From: Hahella ganghwensis DSM 17046
GTDB lineage: Bacteria > Pseudomonadota > Gammaproteobacteria > Pseudomonadales > Oleiphilaceae
Assembly: GCF_000376785.1 (NCBI RefSeq)
Contig: NZ_AQXX01000138.1
Span: 62,001-126,000 of the forward strand
Length of the DNA stretch: 64,000 nt
Direction of reading: 5' to 3'
Position 1 is the stretch's first letter; every line of letters begins with the position of its first letter. A program made the position numbers and the translations under genes. The notes below the pieces were generated by a model. The model worked only from the letters and a program-made list of their open reading frames with translations, had not been told where the DNA came from and ran no database searches. Shown in pieces: positions 27,944 to 36,137 of the stretch.

Positions 27944-28061
27944 AAGACTTCTCCATTCAGTGGTTAACTCATGATTGAAGTTTGCAGGACGTCTGTGAAA
28001 AACCTGTGAGAAATACGAAATGCATTAAAAATTGTGCTATTTAATACAGTATAGGGGCGTG

Positions 28062-28226
28062 ATGGCGGGGGCCCTGCAGTCTGCAAATTTAGGGGCAGTT
28101 CTCAGTAACATAAACGCCGTTCAACTAAAGTTGGATGTATCTAAGGAGCCTCTGAAAGCGTTGGCGAGACCGCCAACTTTTGATGCAGCAATAGCAGCGC
28201 AGATGGTATTTCCGAGGTTTCCTTAA
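28062..28226 (+). CDS. Possible 54-aa small ORF before the DsbA-PDZ lipoprotein gene
   Basis: ATG at 28062 follows AGGGG with a 4-nt spacer. The peptide starts MAGALQSANLGAVLSNINAV and ends VFPRFP. Amino acid make-up is protein-like, and it ends 28-37 nt before the next gene. Against it, a terminator-like hairpin (GTTGGCG/CGCCAAC then TTTT, 28160-28181) lies inside. It could be a short protein, or a leader with attenuator. Not recognised. Confidence 0.35.
   Translation: MAGALQSANLGAVLSNINAVQLKLDVSKEPLKALARPPTFDAAIAAQMVFPRFP
28160..28181 (+). terminator. Terminator-like hairpin upstream of the DsbA-PDZ gene
   Basis: GTTGGCG-AGAC-CGCCAAC, a perfect 7-bp stem with a 4-nt loop, followed by TTTT. 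It stands about 80 nt before the lipoprotein start and inside the small ORF, so it might attenuate read-through. Confidence 0.45.
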
Positions 28227-28263
28227 GCTTTCTCGCATATAAGAACTATAAAAGGTGAGTCAC

Positions 28264-29619
28264 GTGCATAAGTGTAAGATTCCATTCCTGGATGTGTGGA
28301 ACGACCATATTCATCACTGTTTCAAAGTGTTGCTAATCCTGAGTGTCGGGTTGGTTGTTGGCTGTCATGAGGCTGGTGGATTGGGAGGCGACGGAGCAGA
28401 AACCCAATCCATTGCTGAAAGTGTGGCGCAAAATGCTTCGTCAGGCCGTATTGCGGCGAGTCTTGATGGCAATGTCATTACTATGGCTGAGGTGGATCAC
28501 GCGATCCAACTGCCCCTTTATGATTTGGAGCGGGCCAAATTCGATCTCCGTGCTCTGGAACTGCGCAAACTTATACAGGCACAGCCGCCTGGATCTGAAA
28601 AACTGGAGGTTTTCCTGCAGCCTCCATTACCTCCGCGAATTGATTTACCACAGCCCACTATCCCAACTGACGGTATGGAAGGTGCACCGGTAACCCTGGC
28701 GATTTTCTGCAGCTTTCAATCCATACATTGTGTCCGACAGCAGGACATCTGGCAGCAGCTTCGTGATCAATATGGCGCCTTAATCCGCTGGCAGGCTTAT
28801 GACTATCCTCTGGAAGTTCATCGATATGGGCGTATCGCCGCTAATGCGGCCCGTTGTGCTGGCGATCAGCAGCAATATTGGCGGTATTTCCGTAGCCTGT
28901 TCAGCTTTTATGATGACTTGACGGACTCGCGTTACAGAATGCTGGCGCGACAGTTGGCTTTGGATTTATCCGCATTCGAACAATGTCTGGAGGATCTTCG
29001 TTACCGGGATCAAGTGGAGGCTGATATTAGTGTTGGTGCGCAATTGGGGCTATCGAATGTACCCGTAGTATTTATCAACGGCTTGTATATCAGTGGGCCG
29101 CAGCCGATTCAGGAGTACCAACGCTGGATTGATTGGGAATTGAATCGACTGGGCATTCAGCAGGCGGAGAAAAAAGGGCATGAAAGTTCGTCTGACAGAA
29201 TGTCAGGAGATGATGTGGCTGAGGAAGTCGGAAGTGTGGACAATCCGGCCCCCACGTCTTCCCCGCATAGCACCTCGGGCCGTGTAATGGCGCCGTCAGG
29301 AACAATAGAAGTCAGTCGGGATTGGTTGATGCAGCAATTGGAAAACCGTGAGCAGTTGGCAACAAAGTTTCAATCTGCCGAGCATGAAGTGGAAGGGTAC
29401 AAATTGATGCGCCTGGAGGCGGTCAGTGAGCTGGAGTTCTTTCAGGTTTTGGGGCTGCAGGATCAGGACGTACTATTGCGTGTTGGTGAAGAGTGGCTCC
29501 ATGAGGGGCAGAATCCACTGTGGGATTCGCTGGCGCAATTGACTGATAAGCCGGGTGAAGTCTCACTGATGTATTTTCGTAATGGATTACCTCAGCACAT
29601 AAAAGTCGAGGTTCAATAG
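28264..29619 (+). CDS. Lipoprotein with SurA-like, DsbA/thioredoxin-like and GspC-like PDZ domains
   Basis: About 451 residues. A hydrophobic segment ends in the lipobox VVGC, so the protein is probably a lipoprotein. A SurA-N-like stretch follows (ASLDGNVITMAEVD), then a thioredoxin_4/DsbA-like domain (about 130-280) with APVTLAIFCSFQ and a cis-proline VPVVFING. The family CPYC motif is replaced by S153-I-H-C156, leaving one cysteine of the pair (C149 lies earlier in the strand). A disordered linker and a C-terminal PDZ-like domain similar to GspC (TIEVSRDWL, FFQVLGLQDQDVLLRV) complete it. Start: GTG at 28264 has AAGGTGAG 6 nt upstream; GTG at 28255 is the alternative. Confidence 0.72.
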   Translation: MHKCKIPFLDVWNDHIHHCFKVLLILSVGLVVGCHEAGGLGGDGAETQSIAESVAQNASSGRIAASLDGNVITMAEVDHAIQLPLYDLERAKFDLRALELRKLIQAQPPGSEKLEVFLQPPLPPRIDLPQPTIPTDGMEGAPVTLAIFCSFQSIHCVRQQDIWQQLRDQYGALIRWQAYDYPLEVHRYGRIAANAARCAGDQQQYWRYFRSLFSFYDDLTDSRYRMLARQLALDLSAFEQCLEDLRYRDQVEADISVGAQLGLSNVPVVFINGLYISGPQPIQEYQRWIDWELNRLGIQQAEKKGHESSSDRMSGDDVAEEVGSVDNPAPTSSPHSTSGRVMAPSGTIEVSRDWLMQQLENREQLATKFQSAEHEVEGYKLMRLEAVSELEFFQVLGLQDQDVLLRVGEEWLHEGQNPLWDSLAQLTDKPGEVSLMYFRNGLPQHIKVEVQ

Positions 29620-29685
29620 AGCGCGGTCTGCCATCAAACAAATTGGGGGTGACATAGGGGATGCGAGGCCGATACGTCACTGTAT

Positions 29686-29716
29686 CAAAATGGCCGCCTG
29701 AAATTCCTGAGCGGCC
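29686..29716 (-). terminator. Terminator of the SGNH hydrolase gene
   Basis: GGCCGC and GCGGCC arms around a 13-nt loop, followed on the minus strand by ATTTTG. It starts about 7 nt after the hydrolase stop codon. Confidence 0.7.
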
Positions 29717-29722
29717 TGATGA

Positions 29723-30697
29723 TTAGTTGTCAGGGTTGCTGTTCCAGAGGATATCAGCCACCAGGTTCTGACCACGAATACTCGGATGGAAGCAGTCACC
29801 ACCGTCGATGTCGTCAGGACCGAACACATAGGTGCCCGCTGATGGCGTGTTTTCATCGACATAGTCTGCAACCACCTCTATGCTCCGATCATTCCGGCCG
29901 TTGCTGTTACTGTTATATGCTGCGGCTTCTTCTGCCAGTATTTCGTTATAACGACGTTGCGCCTGAGAAACGCCGTTATAGCGCTGCTGAAATGATTCAC
30001 CATTCATGGTGCCGCCATTGGTCGCAATACGGCATACACCAAAGGTAGACCAAAGACTTTCACAGTTAACCGTCCAGCTTTTTTTCGACTGTAGTGCCAG
30101 GCCGGCAGCTCTCAGATCCTGGACTCTGGGTACGCTGCCCAGATGGACTGTTGAGCCGGTAGGGAGGTTTCCGACCAGGACATCCAGACCATCCCTGACA
30201 GAACTTCGCCATTGGCTGTCTGTATAGATGGGGTCGTCGCAATTAGCCGGATCAGTGCAGCCACGGTTACAGAGATCGTTCCCCCCGAGCAGAACTTCTA
30301 CGTGGTCGGGCTTATTGGTCTGGGCAACGATATTGTTGGCCTGGGTGGTAAAGTTATTGCCACCGCCACGCATTTCAGAGCCTGAGGCCGCTGCATTCTT
30401 GTTGGCGCTAATGTTACTGTCCAGGTTTTTATAGCGGTCATGAACGCTGTAGACACTTGAATCAGAACCATCAAACCAGGAGTGCTCCGGCTGGTCTCCG
30501 CCTAACAGACAAAACAAATCCCAGAACCAGATATTACCCGTACAATCGGCGGCGAACCCCATGGTAATACTGTCCCCGGCAGCAGTAGCTTTGGAAGGGA
30601 GGTCTGCTTGTGCACATTGAATAGATACGCTTAGTGCGATGAAAGTGGCGACGACGACTCGCCAACAGGAGTTGATCGAAAGTTTTATTGTTGTCAT
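29723..30697 (-). CDS. Secreted SGNH/GDSL-family hydrolase
   Basis: A 324-residue exported hydrolase. The signal peptide covers about residues 1-31 (ending AQA). Block I is GDSIT with nucleophile S43, block III is GGNDLC with N140, and block V supplies D301 and H304 (DCFHPS), so all four SGNH residues are present. Several extra cysteines (LFCLLG, CNRGCTDPANCD) suggest disulfides suited to extracellular life. The substrate (lipid, polysaccharide acetyl or other ester) cannot be told. Single-gene unit with its own terminator. Confidence 0.87.
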   Translation of the reverse strand: MTTIKLSINSCWRVVVATFIALSVSIQCAQADLPSKATAAGDSITMGFAADCTGNIWFWDLFCLLGGDQPEHSWFDGSDSSVYSVHDRYKNLDSNISANKNAAASGSEMRGGGNNFTTQANNIVAQTNKPDHVEVLLGGNDLCNRGCTDPANCDDPIYTDSQWRSSVRDGLDVLVGNLPTGSTVHLGSVPRVQDLRAAGLALQSKKSWTVNCESLWSTFGVCRIATNGGTMNGESFQQRYNGVSQAQRRYNEILAEEAAAYNSNSNGRNDRSIEVVADYVDENTPSAGTYVFGPDDIDGGDCFHPSIRGQNLVADILWNSNPDN

Positions 30698-30875
30698 TTG
30701 AGTCTCCTTGAGGCGCTGGATAAGTGGGAGCTTTTCCAGTGCATCTTGTTTTTATTTTAATCAGCCTCGCAAAAACCAGTGTAGGAGTAAGGAAAACGGT
30801 GTTCAATTTACTGCGGGAAGGAATGTGAACCAGTGCCACATTCGTGGTGAAGAAATGATCAGAGGTGGGCTTATG

Positions 30876-30906
30876 AAAAGAGAAAGAGCGCGCGTATCAC
30901 GCGCTC
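30876..30906 (-). terminator. Terminator overlapping the GAPDH stop codon
   Basis: GAGCGCG and CGCGCTC arms with a short loop; the minus-strand RNA continues TTTCTCTTTTC. The 5' arm includes the last codons of the GAPDH gene. Confidence 0.7.
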
Positions 30907-31895
30907 ATCATGGTTAGTGCGGTATCCAGCATGCGATTGGAGAAGCCCCATTCGTTGTCATACCAGGCCAGTACTTTGATCATATGGCCATGAGCCTGGG
31001 TGTGGTTGGCATCAAAAATGGCTGAAGCGGGATTGTGGTTAAAATCGCAGGAAACCAGAGGGCGGTCATTGTATTCCAACACATGCATATCCAAACTGGC
31101 CAGACGCATGACTTCATTGATTTCCTCCCGAGTAGTCTCCCGGGTGACCTGGGCGGACAAATCAACCAGTGAAACATTTGGGGTTGGCACCCTGACAGAC
31201 ATCCCCGACAATCGTCCTTCCAGGCCGGGAAGGACCATGCCAATTGCCTGAGCGGCGCCGGTTTTGGTCGGAATCATGGACATCGCAGCCGCTCTGGCAC
31301 GGCAGAGGTCTTTTGGGTGGGCCAGATCCAGTAGGTTTTGATCATTGGTATAGCTGTGTATCGTGGTCATGACACCACCTTCTATACCAAAATTTTCATG
31401 TATCACCTTTGCAACTGGCGCAAGGCAGTTAGTGGTACAGGAAGCGTTTGAGATCACCTGGTGTCCGGACTCGATAACGTGTTCGTTCACCCCATAGACC
31501 ACGGTAGCGTCGGCATTCTTGCATGGCGCTGAGACAAGGACTTTTTTCGCTCCGGCGGCAATGTGGGCCTGAGCTTTTTCCTTGCTGTTAAATCGTCCGG
31601 TACATTCCATGACCAGATCGACTTCTGCTACTGCCCAGGGAAGCTCAAGAGGTTCCTTGTGCTGCAGAAGCGTGATGGCGTCACTGCCGACTTCCAGTAA
31701 GTCGCCACTTAGTTTGACCGGTTGGTTAAAGCGCCCATGGAGGGAGTCAAATTCCAGGAGATGGGCACAGGTTTCGCGTTCAGCTAGATCATTAATGGCG
31801 ACGACCTGCATCATATCCCGGTAGCCGGATTCATAGATGGCTCTCAGTACGTTGCGACCTATACGCCCAAATCCATTGATGCCTATTCTGATCAT
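30897..31895 (-). CDS. gap: Type I glyceraldehyde-3-phosphate dehydrogenase
   Basis: A 332-residue NAD-dependent enzyme oxidising glyceraldehyde 3-phosphate to 1,3-bisphosphoglycerate. The NAD-binding start is IGINGFGRIGRNVLRA, the catalytic cysteine is C153 in SNASCTTNC, and TTIHSYTNDQNLLD and WYDNEWGFSNRMLD are present. Parts of the N- and C-terminus resemble erythrose-4-phosphate dehydrogenase, but the TNDQNLLD and PTKTGAA segments are those of GAPDH and match the pseudomonad Gap pattern. GAGG lies 7 nt before the ATG. Confidence 0.92.
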   Translation of the reverse strand: MIRIGINGFGRIGRNVLRAIYESGYRDMMQVVAINDLAERETCAHLLEFDSLHGRFNQPVKLSGDLLEVGSDAITLLQHKEPLELPWAVAEVDLVMECTGRFNSKEKAQAHIAAGAKKVLVSAPCKNADATVVYGVNEHVIESGHQVISNASCTTNCLAPVAKVIHENFGIEGGVMTTIHSYTNDQNLLDLAHPKDLCRARAAAMSMIPTKTGAAQAIGMVLPGLEGRLSGMSVRVPTPNVSLVDLSAQVTRETTREEINEVMRLASLDMHVLEYNDRPLVSCDFNHNPASAIFDANHTQAHGHMIKVLAWYDNEWGFSNRMLDTALTMMSA

Positions 31896-32093
31896 AGTAT
31901 TGCCTCGTCATCCACGTCAGTGGGCCGGTTAAACAGTGACGACGCCGAAACGTCTACAAATATTAAGTATAGGTAGAAATATAGAGGTCGCTAGGGGCTA
32001 TCGAATATCGCAAGGCGCCCATGCCAAAGTCGTATGATACGTTGACAGACTCCAGTATGAACTTGTTATAAGTCAAATCTATGAAGGAGAGAT

Positions 32094-32118
32094 ACTCCCG
32101 GACAGGTCGCCCGGGAGT
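32094..32118 (-). terminator. Hairpin after the FKBP gene
   Basis: ACTCCCGG and CCGGGAGT form a perfect 8-bp stem about 19 nt past the isomerase stop. There is only a weak U-tract, so termination is inferred. Confidence 0.5.
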
Positions 32119-32136
32119 TGGGGGAATGAGGTCGGC

Positions 32137-32835
32137 TTACTTAATAGCGAGAAGTTCAACCTCAAACAGCAGCGTTTCATTAGGACCAATACGGCCGTTG
32201 CCGGTTGGACCATAAGCCAGGTCTGACGGGATAAACAGCTGCCACTTGCTGCCGGGCTTCATCAGTTGGAGTGCTTCGATCCATCCAGGGATGACGCCGT
32301 TAACAGGAAATGTGACAGGTTTGCCACGTTGAACGGAGCTATCAAACACATCACCGCTGATCAGAGTACCGGTGTAGTGAACTTCAACGGTATCGGTCAG
32401 AGCTGGGTTTTTGCCTTCACCTTCAGCCAGAACTTTGTACTGAAGACCGCTATCGGTGGTCACCACGCCATCTTTCTTGGCATTTTCAGCCAGGAAGGCG
32501 GTACCCTTTTCACGGTTTTCACTAGCCAGTTCTTCCATTTGCTGACGTTGTTTGGCCTGTTGCTGGGTTTGGTATTCCTGCATCAGCGCGGCAATTTCTT
32601 CATCGGTCAGTTTTGAGGGATTGCCAGAATAGGCATCCTGAATACCCATCATGAAGGAATCGATGTCCAGTTCAGGCATGCTGTCACCCAGGCGGCGACC
32701 AAACATTTGTCCGAAACTGTAGCCAATCTTCTGCTGCTCGGTTTCCAGCCCGGTTTTTTTATCTTCAGCCAGAGCGGTGGAACTCAACATGGCGGCGCAG
32801 GCAATTCCGCTCAGGCAGGCTAGGGCCTTTTTCAT
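32137..32835 (-). CDS. Periplasmic FKBP-type peptidyl-prolyl isomerase (Mip/FkpA-like)
   Basis: A 232-residue folding catalyst. Signal peptide 1-23 (ending TALAED), an N-terminal helical dimerisation domain (about 30-110, glutamine-rich QQQAKQRQQMEE), then an FKBP domain (about 125-231) with VEVHYTGTLISGDVFDSS, FPVNGVIPGWIEAL and FIPSDLAYG. This matches FkpA/FklB/Mip proteins in length and order. Strong ribosome binding site (AAGGAGTAAAT before ATG). The paralogue name is not certain, so none is given. Confidence 0.92.
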   Translation of the reverse strand: MKKALACLSGIACAAMLSSTALAEDKKTGLETEQQKIGYSFGQMFGRRLGDSMPELDIDSFMMGIQDAYSGNPSKLTDEEIAALMQEYQTQQQAKQRQQMEELASENREKGTAFLAENAKKDGVVTTDSGLQYKVLAEGEGKNPALTDTVEVHYTGTLISGDVFDSSVQRGKPVTFPVNGVIPGWIEALQLMKPGSKWQLFIPSDLAYGPTGNGRIGPNETLLFEVELLAIK

Positions 32836-32908
32836 ATTTACTCCTTTTTAGGATTGGGGCAAAGGTCCGTAAGGTAACCTGTTTTTAGGAACAGCACCAC
32901 CCCGGAAA

Positions 32909-33412
32909 CTAGTCGCTTCCGCCGGCAATCTCATTGAGGTGTTGGTTGCGGGCATTCATCAGTTCACGAACGGCTTTGGCCTCTTCCATGATATTCAGGG
33001 CGCGGTCAAATGACAGAACGTCCTCATCGGCGGCTTCTTCGAGAGTCTTTTGAGCCTCAGATGAGATTTGGGAGGTAGGTGAAATGGTGTTTTCCGGTTC
33101 TTCTTCTGGAACTTTAACTGATTGAATAATATTGGCTTTGTTGCTGACAGAGAGAGTCGCGACTTCAGTGCCTTCGGGCGGTGGGGCATCACTGTATTGC
33201 CAGACACCTTCGCTGTCCTTCCATTTATATACTTGGCGAACAACCTCTTTTTCCGGTAGTTTCTTGTCCAGTTGAATTAGCGTGGGTGTGTCCTGATCCT
33301 TAAGAAATGGTAATGACCACATGGCACCCCCGCTTTGCCCTTTAATGAAAAACGGAATAGCGAGTGCTACGCACAGGGAACAGATTGTCAGAAACCGGAA
33401 TATCCACTTCAT
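32909..33412 (-). CDS. DUF4124-domain membrane protein
   Basis: A 167-residue protein with an N-terminal hydrophobic segment (about residues 3-24) that may be a signal anchor. Residues 61-82 form a DUF4124 core, VYKWKDSEGVWQYSDAPPPEG in sense (Y-W-W-Y and D-P residues typical). The C-terminal half is polar and probably helical (EAQKTLEEAADED). Function unknown; DUF4124 proteins are envelope-located in many gammaproteobacteria. It precedes the FKBP gene on the same strand with a 73-nt gap. Confidence 0.75.
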   Translation of the reverse strand: MKWIFRFLTICSLCVALAIPFFIKGQSGGAMWSLPFLKDQDTPTLIQLDKKLPEKEVVRQVYKWKDSEGVWQYSDAPPPEGTEVATLSVSNKANIIQSVKVPEEEPENTISPTSQISSEAQKTLEEAADEDVLSFDRALNIMEEAKAVRELMNARNQHLNEIAGGSD

Positions 33413-33462
33413 TTGTCAGTAAGCTGTCAGATGCGTTAACTGAGCTACTCGCCGCTTATCCT

Positions 33463-34020
33463 TTATACATCTGAGGCGGGAGTCTCATTGTTGAGTAGTA
33501 AAAAAGACAGTCTCTCAATTTCGCTGTCAATAACAGGGTGAGCGTGCCCCTCGCAGAGCAAAGTGTCAAGCAGGTTTTGGTTACATATGGTGACGATATC
33601 TAGTTTTTCCGATGGGGGGGATGCCTCCGATATCGGTACAAGTCTACAGTGCTCCGTTACGTGCCTGTATATCTGAGCTAGCTCGACTTGTTCAGCAAGA
33701 ATTTCCAGCCGCAGTGCGGTGGAGCGTAGTTTGCGTTCAAGGCAGATTTGCTTGTTAAGGGATTGCCGGCAAAGTCTGATGGGAAGGATGATACGGTGAC
33801 GCCACTCGCTGACATGATTGTGAACCTGTTGAACACTCATTCGCATGCCGTTCAGGGCCGTCCAACCTGCGGCCAGCAACAGGTTGACGTCGGCGCCCCT
33901 GGACTCCTGCAGGTGCAGACACAAGTCTCTAAGTTCCGGATGAGTGTAGCGGGAACAAGCATACTCCCAAAGAGCGTTATTCAGTTGCAGAGGTTGCTTG
34001 TCGGATAAAACGTCCATCAT
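33463..34020 (-). CDS. TIGR02444 family protein
   Basis: A 185-residue protein of unknown function. The segment NALWEYACSRYTHPELRDLCLHLQ and the following GADVNLLLAAGW are the family hallmark as I know it. No signal peptide or membrane segment. It is divergent from the ABC-F gene, with about 70 nt between starts; this pairing with a YheS-like ABC-F gene is one I associate with pseudomonads. C-terminal residues carry no known motif. Confidence 0.8.
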   Translation of the reverse strand: MMDVLSDKQPLQLNNALWEYACSRYTHPELRDLCLHLQESRGADVNLLLAAGWTALNGMRMSVQQVHNHVSEWRHRIILPIRLCRQSLNKQICLERKLRSTALRLEILAEQVELAQIYRHVTEHCRLVPISEASPPSEKLDIVTICNQNLLDTLLCEGHAHPVIDSEIERLSFLLLNNETPASDV

Positions 34021-34092
34021 TGCCCTATCTGGTATCAGTTCGCCTCATCCGGGCATATTCACCCGCCGGGCTGCATGGTAGAATCCGCCGCC

Positions 34093-36054
34093 ATGCTAAA
34101 TATCAATCATCTATCTATACAACGTTCAGGGCAATACCTGCTGGAAAATGTCGATTTGACACTTAATCCAGGCAGTCGGGTTGCTATTGTCGGCGCCAAT
34201 GGCTGTGGCAAATCCACAATGTTCAGCCTGATTATGGGGCAGTTAACCGCCGATACAGGTGAAATCCAGATGCCCGGTGGAACTCGTATCGCTCACATGG
34301 CTCAGGAAACACCCGCGCTGGATTGCTCGGCGCTGGACTTTGTATTGGACGGTGATAAAGAGCTGCGTCGAATTCAGAAAGCTTTGGCTCAGGCGGAAGC
34401 AGATGAAGACGGTATGGCGGTGGCACGATACCATCAGGCTCTGGACAGCATTGACGGCTACACGGCTGACGTTCGGGCCAGACAACTGCTGGAGGGGCTT
34501 GGATTCAGACGTTCCCAACAGGACAAACCTGTCGGCTCATTTTCCGGTGGCTGGCGAATTCGTTTGAATCTGGCTCAGGCGTTGATGTGCCCCTCTGATT
34601 TGATGCTGCTGGATGAACCGACCAACCACTTGGATCTGGATGCTCTTGTGTGGCTGGAGAACTGGCTACTCAGATATACCGGGACGCTGCTATTCATTTC
34701 GCACGACCGGGATTTTATTGATCATCTTGCCACCAATATCGTGCATTTTGAGAACCGTAAACTGCAGCTGTATACCGGTAATTACAGCCAGTTTGAAGTT
34801 GCCCGTGCCAGTCGTCTGGCCCAGCAACAGGCCATGCATGAGAAGCAACAGACCCGGATTGCCGAAATTCAGAACTTTGTCCGTAAATTCGGTGCCAAGG
34901 CGACAAAAGCCCGTCAGGCACAAAGCCGATTGAAGGAACTGTCCCGTATGGAGCTGATCGCACCTGCACATGTGGACTCCCCCTTCAAGTTCTCCCTTCC
35001 CTGCAGTGACAAAATGTCCAGCCCCTTATTGGTTCTGGATAATGCCGTGATGGGATATGGCCAGACGCCGGTGCTGAACAGGGTTAATATGACCTTGCTT
35101 CCAGGTATGAGAATCGGGATTCTGGGCGCGAACGGCGAAGGTAAATCCACATTGGTGAAAACACTCGCGGGGCAGTTGCAACTGATGGGCGGAGATCGGA
35201 CAGGGGGTGAACATCTCCGAGTCGGTTATTTTGCCCAGCATCAGTTAGAAGCTCTGGATGTTACAGCGACCCCCATGCAGATGCTGCAGAAACAACGTGC
35301 GGCTGCGTCTGAACAAGAGATTCGTAATTTCCTTGGTGGCTTTGGCTTTCCTGGAGATCAGGCGACAGGAGATGTTCGTAATTTCTCAGGCGGAGAAAGG
35401 GCCCGACTCGCATTGGCTTTGATTGCCTGGAACAAGCCTAATCTGCTATTGCTCGATGAGCCGACCAACCACCTGGATCTGGAAATGCGGCATGCTCTGA
35501 ATATTGCTCTTCAGGAATACCCGGGCACAGTCATCGTGGTGTCTCATGATCGACATCTGCTGCGAGCCCTGGCGGATCAGTTTGTGTGGGTACACGCAGG
35601 CAAGGTTGAGCCGTATGATGGCTCGCTGGAAGATTACGAGGCTGAATTAACCCGCCTGCTCAAGCTCAAGGTTCAGGCTGAAAAAGAGTCTGAGAGACAG
35701 TCAAATGGGCTGAGTGCAGGGACCGGAATTGATAACGATTGCGAAGATGATTCTGGCAAAGAGGTCGAAAGTGCCGAAGAAAAAAGAGCCCGTAAGCGAG
35801 AAGAGGCTGAGCGCCGTCAGAAGCTAAGTCCTCTAAAAAAACAGATTGGTCAGTTGGAAAAGAAAATGGAATCTCTGCAGAACAGGCTGGCTCAGGTAGA
35901 GGAGACTCTATCGGACAATGAGCTTTATCTGGACCATAAAAAAGATGAGCTAAAGCAGGCTTTGGCAGAACAGCAATCCGCAAAACAGGAACTGGCGGAT
36001 GTAGAGGAGCATTGGCTGGCTTTAAATGAAGAGCTGGAAAGCCTCTCTTTCTAA
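34093..36054 (+). CDS. ABC-F ATPase, YheS-like
   Basis: About 653 residues, cytosolic. Two ATP-binding cassettes with no membrane domain: Walker A VGANGCGKST and LGANGEGKST, signatures FSGGWRIRL and FSGGERARL, Walker B LMLLDEPTNHLD and LLLLDEPTNHLD. A linker between cassettes and a C-terminal charged coiled coil (about 540-640) follow the YheS/Uup plan. ABC-F proteins act on ribosomes to relieve stalled translation. Start: ATG at 34093 (MLNINHLSI) aligns with relatives; the in-frame ATG at 34075 adds six residues. Confidence 0.9.
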   Translation: MLNINHLSIQRSGQYLLENVDLTLNPGSRVAIVGANGCGKSTMFSLIMGQLTADTGEIQMPGGTRIAHMAQETPALDCSALDFVLDGDKELRRIQKALAQAEADEDGMAVARYHQALDSIDGYTADVRARQLLEGLGFRRSQQDKPVGSFSGGWRIRLNLAQALMCPSDLMLLDEPTNHLDLDALVWLENWLLRYTGTLLFISHDRDFIDHLATNIVHFENRKLQLYTGNYSQFEVARASRLAQQQAMHEKQQTRIAEIQNFVRKFGAKATKARQAQSRLKELSRMELIAPAHVDSPFKFSLPCSDKMSSPLLVLDNAVMGYGQTPVLNRVNMTLLPGMRIGILGANGEGKSTLVKTLAGQLQLMGGDRTGGEHLRVGYFAQHQLEALDVTATPMQMLQKQRAAASEQEIRNFLGGFGFPGDQATGDVRNFSGGERARLALALIAWNKPNLLLLDEPTNHLDLEMRHALNIALQEYPGTVIVVSHDRHLLRALADQFVWVHAGKVEPYDGSLEDYEAELTRLLKLKVQAEKESERQSNGLSAGTGIDNDCEDDSGKEVESAEEKRARKREEAERRQKLSPLKKQIGQLEKKMESLQNRLAQVEETLSDNELYLDHKKDELKQALAEQQSAKQELADVEEHWLALNEELESLSF

Positions 36055-36072
36055 GTCTTAATTGATTCAGAG

Positions 36073-36130
36073 AACCTCAGAAAAACGTTAGCGACGTTGT
36101 ACTGGCAACGCCTGTGGTTTTTCTGAGGTT
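36073..36130. repeat. Palindromic dispersed element, copy 2, acting as a bidirectional terminator
   Basis: AACCTCAGAAAAAC and GTTTTTCTGAGGTT make a perfect 14-bp stem between convergent yheS-like and ppx genes, with T-rich flanks. The interior holds GTACTGGCAACGC, the exact reverse complement of a stretch in the element at 10165-10219. Confidence 0.75.
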
Positions 36131-36137
36131 TCTTGTT

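Noticed and set aside
30897-31895. Erythrose-4-phosphate dehydrogenase (epd) identity
   Set aside because: End segments resemble Epd, but TNDQNLLD and PTKTGAA in the catalytic domain are of the GAPDH type.
32042-32072. TTGACA with TATAAG on the plus strand between gap and the FKBP gene
   Set aside because: Spacing is 19 nt and it would point against the FKBP gene with nothing to transcribe; treated as chance.
36073-36130. CRISPR repeat or transposon end
   Set aside because: Only two diverged copies far apart, no spacers, no transposase and no target duplication; kept as a dispersed palindrome.
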